Origin: Hybos culiciformis
Taxonomy: Eukaryota > Arthropoda > Insecta > Diptera > Hybotidae
DNA: 64,000 bases
Direction of reading: 5' to 3'
NCBI GenBank assembly: GCA_964007475.1
Contig: OZ023273.1
Coordinates: 37,564,411-37,628,410 of the forward strand
Shown here: one piece after another, positions 57,030 to 64,000 of the stretch
Position numbering within the stretch: position 1 is the first letter of the stretch
Layout of the letters: each line of letters begins with the position of its first letter
The notes under the pieces: model-generated
What the model was told of the DNA's origin: nothing
The model's input: the letters and a program-made list of their open reading frames with translations, nothing else
Database searches by the model: none
Program-made: the position numbers and the translations under genes

Positions 57030-60000
57030 TCAAATCAAATCCGCATAAGAATTATGATGTATTTTACATTTTTTTAAACAGTTTAAAATTTATTGATAAA
57101 ATCAAAATTAATTAAATAAATAAATAACTTAATATATAAAAATTATAAAAGAAAAATAAACTCTTTTGGTAAAATACTTTGTTTTGGAGAGCTACTTAAA
57201 ACTTATTTACTCATCATTTTATATTTTGTTTATCCTTATTTTGTGGTCTGTTAATTTTTAGTTTTAAAATAAAAATCTTGTTGACAATATTCTAGTTATA
57301 CTGAAAACAACATTTGTTGAAAAATTCCGTAGAGTAAATATATTCCACGAACAGGTAAAAATTATTAAAAATATGTAAGATGCAAAAAAATTTTTATTTA
57401 ACTTTTTTTTTTTTAAAGAGATCATCACAGGTATAGGTTTAATTTTTATATTTTTGTTTAAATTCCCTATGGTCGAGCAAACTGTTTTTTTATATATTCA
57501 GGATTTTTGTATGCAAGCTGTCAGTCTTGATGAATCTAAATGTGTATTAAACATGCATTTCAGTTTTGATGAATCTAAATGCAGGTCACTGAAAAAGTGC
57601 TGAAATTTTTAAACCGAAATCATATATCAGTTTCATATTCTAAGAAATTACTCACTTTTAGTCTAGTCTAGTTACTATTTAATTAATAAAATAACAATTG
57701 ATTTTGAACGTCTTTTTCTTTTCGATTTAAACATTTCATATTAATTATAGCAGGTACAAAAAATGAAATGGTCATAATTCTATTTTAGTATTAAGATATT
57801 GTAGCCATTATTGACTATGATCTAATCGACTGTGAATTCAGAAGACTTTTTATTCTGAAAGTAATAAATGGTGTGAGAAGTTATTTGTTCGTAAACAATT
57901 GCAGTGTACACGTATAATTCTCAATATAGAGTTCTCTTTATTATTTTGATGCAATTATTCTTACTTTATGATTAAAAAAAGTAAATAAAAAACTGCGAAC
58001 AAAAAAAAATCAACTCCAAATCGTAAATTTTTTTTTATTTTATATATTTCATGCTCTTCTCTATGTGAATTCAAAATAAATTCATTTCTCTTGTTAAAAA
58101 AAATAAAATAAAAAGATAACTATCTGTATATCTTTATTCGCAAAATTGAAAAAGTTTGAAAAAAAAAAAAATAAATAAATAAAAGGATTCAAAACAGAAG
58201 AAGCAAAAATTATAATTGTTCAACGAGTCACGTTTTTGATTTTTCAAAAAAAAAAATAAAAAATTTATTGTTATTAGAATAAGAATTGTAAAAATTGCGT
58301 AACAGGTAGTTTTATTTTTATTATAAAATATGTTTTATTTTTTAACATTTAGTATCTTGGAGATATACTTTTTTTTTTTTTGAATATTATTTTTATATAA
58401 ACTTTATTTTTGTAAAAATAATTATGTATATATTTTTATTTTTACACTTTTGTTGAATAATAAAAAATAAAACTCATTCATGATTTTGTCATTTCTAACA
58501 GCATAGAACGAATTGAAAATAAATTGTTTGTATATAAAATACATATAAGATAAAATTGTTCTTATAGTACGATTTTAGAATACTACACATTTTTTAGAAA
58601 ACGAAGATTATAAGGTTTGTCAATCTTAAAAATTAAAATTGTGTATAGATAACTAGATTTTTGTTCTATTGGGGCAAAGTTTTATACTTAATAAATATTA
58701 AATAGACTCGTTCAAATGTAAACTGAAGACCTATTAAAAATTGTTCGTCTTTATTACTAACAAACATACAGGTCACAAAGCTGTAGGTATATCTTAAGAC
58801 CTTAAGCTGTGTCTTCCTTGAAAATAATACTCTAATTAAATTTTCCCCATCTATTTTTAACAAAAATATTTAATATCAATTTCTTTTGCAAGAGAATGGA
58901 ATCATAAATGATGTTGTTTTGTCATAAAAATGCATTCATTATTATTATTAACTATTTATTCCACTATTTTATTTAATAAATAAATTTTTTATTATTGACT
59001 GTATATGCAGGAAAAAAAAAATTAGGATGAGATCTATGAATTTTCATTTAAAGTCCACATAATGTTAAGTTATGTTATATTATAATGTAATATAATTTTC
59101 TCTTCAGAATATTATGCCTTCAAGTAATTGGTGTTTATTTGCCAAATAAAATATTGAATTTCAATATACATTTTTTTGCCTCAAAACGCTTTTGGTCATA
59201 AAAATGTAATTTCTTCAATAATAACTAATTTGACATGACATGCAATATTAAAATTAATTATTTTCTTTTATGAATACTTTTTTTTTACTTTTTTTTTATA
59301 AAATTATCCACTTTTCAATGAGTACATATTTTTATCAATATTTACTTATTCATAAAGAATTTTTTTCACATAGCTTAAATATTTGGTTATACATATGATT
59401 CAAAGATATAATGGTATATTGTTGTACTATTAATTAAACATGTTCAATCGTTGAATGTACATATCTGTTATAAAAAACTTTATATTACAATATGAAAACG
59501 ATATTTCTGGTACCAGGTTCTGAATTTGTATATTAGTATATCAAAAATTTCGAAATCGAAAATAAGAGTACAAGTTTTGAAGAGCAGTTTTTTTTTAATT
59601 TGCATTCGAGTTAAAAGAAGTTTCGATCTGTAGTTATAATTAACTAAATTTTTACAAAGATGTTGATTTATAGGAAAATTATGATATAAGATAATGACTT
59701 AGCTACAGAAGATATTCATATGTAAAAATCACTCAGTTGTTAGTTTTAATGAAATTTTTTTAAATGTGCATTATATTCAAATAAATTTGCATTTATGATT
59801 ATTATATATAGTATTTGCATATCCTGTCAAATATAAATTTTTCAAAAATTATCATGGAAAATAAAAAAAAATAAAAAATTAAAATTAATTCTTTTACATT
59901 TAGAAAATATTACTTTTATATGTTTTTCTTTAAATATTTTGTTCGTAAATCTTTCAACTGCTGTGATCACTTATCATCACTGTAGTTGGATTTATTAAAA

Positions 60001-60810
60001 AAGAAGGTTTTTTTTTATGTGTTCATATTCATTCTTCAAACAGATGTGGATATGTTCGAAATAACTCTCATTTTTTAATATTATTTTTATAGAAGTACCA
60101 CCAACTTTGTTTTAAACAAATTTCTTTTGGGTTGTTTTTTTTAGAAAAAATGCAATTATGTTAATTTTAAGTTTTTTTTTTTTATTGTTAACCCCCAACT
60201 GAGAAAGCCTTAAGCATTAAATTAACAAGATCTCCTCTGAAATCGAAAAAAAAAAAAAATTAAGTATGTATGTTTGTATTTTACAGTAAATGATTATGAG
60301 ATACTATGTCCATATTTTTTGCCAAAATAAAATAGAAGTTAAACAGTTATGATTTTTTGGCACTCATAAATTTTTAAGATTTAAAAAACTAATTTATACC
60401 GTTTAGAAAACTTGCTTTGAAGAATCAATTTAAGTTATCAATTCCAAATTAATGTGGTATAAATAGATTCTTCGCTTATTTTGTATAGCCAATCATATAA
60501 TGTACTTAATAAGTTTTCTAATTCTTATCTTTACAAGTAAGAAACGACGAATGGCTTAGGAACAACATTCGCATTGAAAATGTTGTTGTGCTTCTATATA
60601 TACTTAAAATTTTTCTTTTAATAAAAACATAAAAAGTTATATATAAAATTTTGTTTTTAATTGGGTTCATTTATTGGTTAACAATAAATAATTTTCAGAA
60701 CAAAAAAAATTATTTTCAGAACTCATTCGGCGACCTACATATATTGTTCGAATTGGTAATAGAAATATATATTATAAGTACCTAGCAAATTTTCTCATCA
60801 TAACAATATT
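57030..60810. other. Intergenic AT-rich DNA
   Basis: No supportable gene. A frame on the minus strand at 58666-58863 looks weakly protein-like but has no start or splice support. A short hairpin with an acaacatt / aatgttgt stem is at about 60563-60590. Confidence 0.3.
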
Positions 60811-60816
60811 TGGAAT

Positions 60817-61241
60817 GGGGTCATTACACTGTATACCAAAATACTGAATGGTCAAAATATTGTATTTAAAAATTCTCTAGCCCCAAAATAATTTACGAAC
60901 AAAACTCTGTATTCCAAAATACTGCATCATAAAATACTGTATTGTACCCCAAAATACTATCCGAATCATTGTTGGAATTTTTCATACATCAGTACTATAA
61001 TTTTTGACTTTATGTATCTTTTTCAAAATGTCATAACGATAATTTTGTAAACATAAAGTCAAATTATATAATGTCATTGTTGTTCTGGTACTCTATCCAA
61101 TATTTAAATCATACGGTGTTAGTGTTGTTATTTGTACCTTATTTTTCTACACAGTACTTTTTCCAGACAAAATTTATTTTATATATAGTATTTTGTCCAT
61201 ACATTATATGGCTATCTACACAGTATTATCATCCGATCCCC
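60817..61241. mobile_element. Degenerate inverted-repeat element with CCAAAATACTGTAT motifs
   Basis: The left end starts GGGGTCATT and carries repeated CCAAAATACTG and TGGTCAAAATATTGTAT. The right end, read inverted, starts GGGGATCGG and carries AATACTGTGTAG and TGGACAAAATACTATAT. The ends align only imperfectly, so this is an old foldback or MITE-like element. A related fragment lies at about 56440-56520. Confidence 0.4.
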
Positions 61242-61244
61242 AAT

Positions 61245-63120
61245 ATTTTTTTTAAATTTAAACATTATTATTTCATACTAATGTATACTAATAATATATT
61301 ACAAAAATTTTATTAAGGTCTATAATTCTTGGAAAATTAATTTTATTTACTTAGTTATTTTAGTTCGATTCGAGTGGGACTATTTATCGAAATGATTTTG
61401 TGACAATTTATTTACTAAATCTTCAAATTAAAGAACGTACAAAAAAAAAGATTTAATCAAAAATAAAGTGCCAAAATAGTAGATTTTACTTTCAAAGTTT
61501 TTTTATACTAACACTCTTGTAAATACAATTTAAAATCACTTTAATATCCGATTATTAGAAAAAAAATTGATCTTATCAATACTGATTAGTTTACCTACTT
61601 TCTCACAAAATTTAACATTCAGATGCCTTTGAAATTTAATTTTCTTCCGCATGAACACATTATACATACATATTTAAAATTTTTATGATATATGATCACA
61701 TTTGATCTCAATATGGGGTCAAATATTTTTGGTCCTCACTGGGCAAAATAAAAGCAAAACATATTACCTAAACATTTTCAAAATAAATTGATTCATATTA
61801 AAAATATAAAATTGAAATTGATTGCAGACAATAAATAAAATTATATATAGTGAAAAATTTAAAGTTCGGTTGATATTGGGTTTCATAAAGGATTTAAAAA
61901 TTGAAAAAAAATTATATTATTTTCATATTTTTATATTTTACTCACCTAATTTTAGGCACATACTTTAAGAAAAAATAAAAATTAATGATCAATAATTCAG
62001 ATTATGAACAAAATATATATCAATTAGCCAGTATTAAGTGTAATATTAAACCTTGATTAGTTATATATAGCAATATTATGTACATATTATGTATGTTTCG
62101 AAACAAAAATTGAAATAAAACCCATTAATATTTTTATCAAAATAAAATGTGTGCAAAAAATCTATAAATTTTGATAATTTTCGGTAGTGAAAAAATAGCA
62201 GTACCTCATACATGAAATATTCGATTGAAGATACTTTAATTTTAATATAACTAAACCGACTAAAAATTAGCGATACAATAATTTAATACATCAGAATTTA
62301 GTTTCTCAACCAGCTGATTTGAATTCAGGTAACAAATTGACCACATTGTAATTTGTGATTTGTAGAACAAATATAGATTGCTCTTATCTATGATATTTAT
62401 TCACTCTAATAAACAAGGATGAAATGAATAAATCATATTATTTTTATTGGGATTCACAATGCATTGTTAACCAATTTTTTTTTGTTTAGAAATTTTCAAA
62501 TGATGAGTTTTTTATTCTAAAAAAAAAAAACAAAAAAATACCTAATGTAAAAAAAAATTACCACAATACTTAATTGAAGATACTGACCCTTCTATTTTTT
62601 TATTTTTTCTTTGCTTTCTTTAATAAAGTGTTGAATAACTAAATAAAGAAATTGTTTTTTAAATGGACTGTAATTTATGTATCCTCCTTCAAAATTAAAC
62701 AATTTAGTCAGTGTAAATTTTTTGAACCCTTTTCTAAAAAAAAAAAAAAAAAATGCTTTACATAATTTGTTAGAGAACATCCCGCATTTGCATTCTTATT
62801 AGTTATTCAATGAAAGAACACAATAGCTAAAAATTAAATCCATGATTTCGTATTATTGTTAACCTCATTTTGAGTTTATATATATTATATACTATGCATA
62901 TACATTAGTTAAACTTATACAGATACATAGATATTTGATCAGAAAACATATTTGATTGATTTCATAAAAATATCAAATTTTCAGTCTATGTAAAGAAATT
63001 GGGTATGATTTCACGTGTATAATTGAAAAGATATTTAATGCGTTGGGGATCGTTATGTTGTATTTAGTGCTATAGAATTTAGATCACTAAATGGAGTATT
63101 ATATGCGTCAATACACATGC
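61245..63120. other. Intergenic AT-rich DNA
   Basis: No gene, RNA gene or structured repeat is supportable here. Confidence 0.35.
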
Positions 63121-63125
63121 AATCA

Positions 63126-63235
63126 TTTAGATGCATCTGCGTTAATAATGAAAAAATTTAGATGCATCAGCGTATATAATGAAAAAATTTAGATGCATCT
63201 GCGTAAATAATGAAATCATTTAGATGTTTCGTATT
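63126..63235. repeat. 31-bp minisatellite, about 3.5 copies
   Basis: tttagatgcatctgcgt starts at 63126, 63157, 63188 and 63219 (the last degenerates after tttagatg). Each unit contains the ATGCAT palindrome. Confidence 0.9.
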
Positions 63236-63420
63236 GAATATTACGTTATACATAAACAAACATAATATCTCTCACAATATTTCAATACAGCCAAATACAA
63301 ACAAAAAAAATGAGAAAAAATGAGAAGAAAAAATATTCTCTCTTTGCAACTACCTCTCCCCTACGCATTAAAACAGTATATTGGATATGTAAAAATTTGT
63401 TATAAACTCGTTCTTTATTT

Positions 63421-63780
63421 ACACAAAAATACATTGACACTTGTCAATTTATATCACTCGACCTTCGGTCTCGTGATATAAGTATTGACTCGTGTCAATG
63501 TATTTTTGTGTATACAGAACTCTTAATTAATAACAAATTTAGTTTACATATACAATAATCTACTATTAAATATTAGTAGATTATTGTATATGTAAACTAA
63601 ATTTATATTAATTAAGAGTTCTGTATACACAAAAATACATTGACACGAGTCAATTTATATCACTCGACCTTCGGTCTCGTGATATAAGTATTGACTCGTG
63701 TCAATGTATTTTTGTGTATACAGAACTCTTAATTAATAACAAATTTAGTTTACATATACAATAATCTACTATTAAATATT
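63421..63780. mobile_element. Composite palindrome: H-P-P'-H-P hairpin array
   Basis: H (63421-63512) is itself a near-perfect hairpin (outer ACACAAAAATACATTGACAC, tip GACCTTCGGTC). P (63513-63574) is followed by its reverse complement P' (63575-63626), then H again and P again. The direct period is 206 bp, and 63421-63718 forms a palindrome of about 298 bp. The second H has perfectly matched GACACGAGTC/GACTCGTGTC arms, whereas the first has one arm changed to cttgtc. Non-coding; most like a foldback or MITE array. Confidence 0.85.
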
Positions 63781-64000
63781 GAAAGATTTAAATTGATTCC
63801 AAAAATTTAGTACGTACACTTAGTATAATATTTCAACGAATATCATTTAATGTGTCCATTTTATATAGATATATGTATGTAGATATAGAGTTATGTTAAT
63901 TCCATAATTTATCAATTGTTTTTTTATTGAAAGGAAATTCAATGGAATGAAAATTTCATTCATAAATATCTAAATCTATTTCTAATTTAATTCTGATTAT
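63781..64000. other. AT-rich DNA to window end
   Basis: Nothing supportable seen. Confidence 0.35.

Noticed and set aside
58666..58863. 65-codon minus-strand frame
   Set aside because: Weakly protein-like only; no start context, splice sites or homology to support it.

Overview
This window is strongly AT-rich eukaryotic DNA, almost certainly from an insect. It has GT-AG splice sites, TATA boxes, poly-A signals, long gene-poor stretches, a BEL/Pao LTR retrotransposon, a Jockey/CR1-type LINE fragment, several hAT-type elements, a tRNA-derived SINE and many foldback or MITE-like inverted repeats. A parasitoid wasp, aphid or small dipteran would all fit; nothing in the sequence fixes the order. 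There is one scaffold gap (200 N, 9415-9614).

Genes. The best protein-coding content is a pair of related minus-strand genes near the left edge (exons within 116-764 and 5650-7657). Each has a TATA box, a 17-codon first exon encoding a signal peptide and ending in phase 0, and a last exon whose product carries repeated furin-type R-X-(K/R)-R sites followed by S-(S/P)-(D/N). They look like precursors of several small secreted peptides, and I do not recognise them as a named family. Three further candidates for small secreted proteins lie on the plus strand: a two-exon gene at 56690-57016, an orphan signal-peptide exon at 30459-30514, and a cysteine-bearing terminal exon at 32400-32597. No large housekeeping gene is visible.

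Mobile DNA. 18161-26152 is a three-level nest. An outer hAT-like element (TIR TAGGGCTTCTCA, CCCGGGATCCCGGG-type subterminal repeats) contains a second hAT-like element (TIR CAGRGCCGGCC, 8-bp TSD CACACACA). That element in turn contains a BEL/Pao retrotransposon with two 525-bp LTRs that read as identical, a GTTGC target duplication and a tRNA-Phe primer-binding site. Its pol frame is broken at the RNase H/integrase junction. Another hAT derivative (51745-52634) keeps the transposase C-terminal exon. A LINE reverse-transcriptase fragment lies at 7892-9228.

Unusual structure. Two hairpin-array elements (35888-36569 and about 46167-46555) have completely different arm sequences but share a G-rich core. 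A 298-bp palindrome with a partial tandem copy sits at 63421-63780. Other inverted-repeat elements lie at 30854-31081, 34005-34474, 47649-48050 and 60817-61241. The remaining tens of kilobases are AT-rich intergenic or intronic DNA in which I see no supportable gene.
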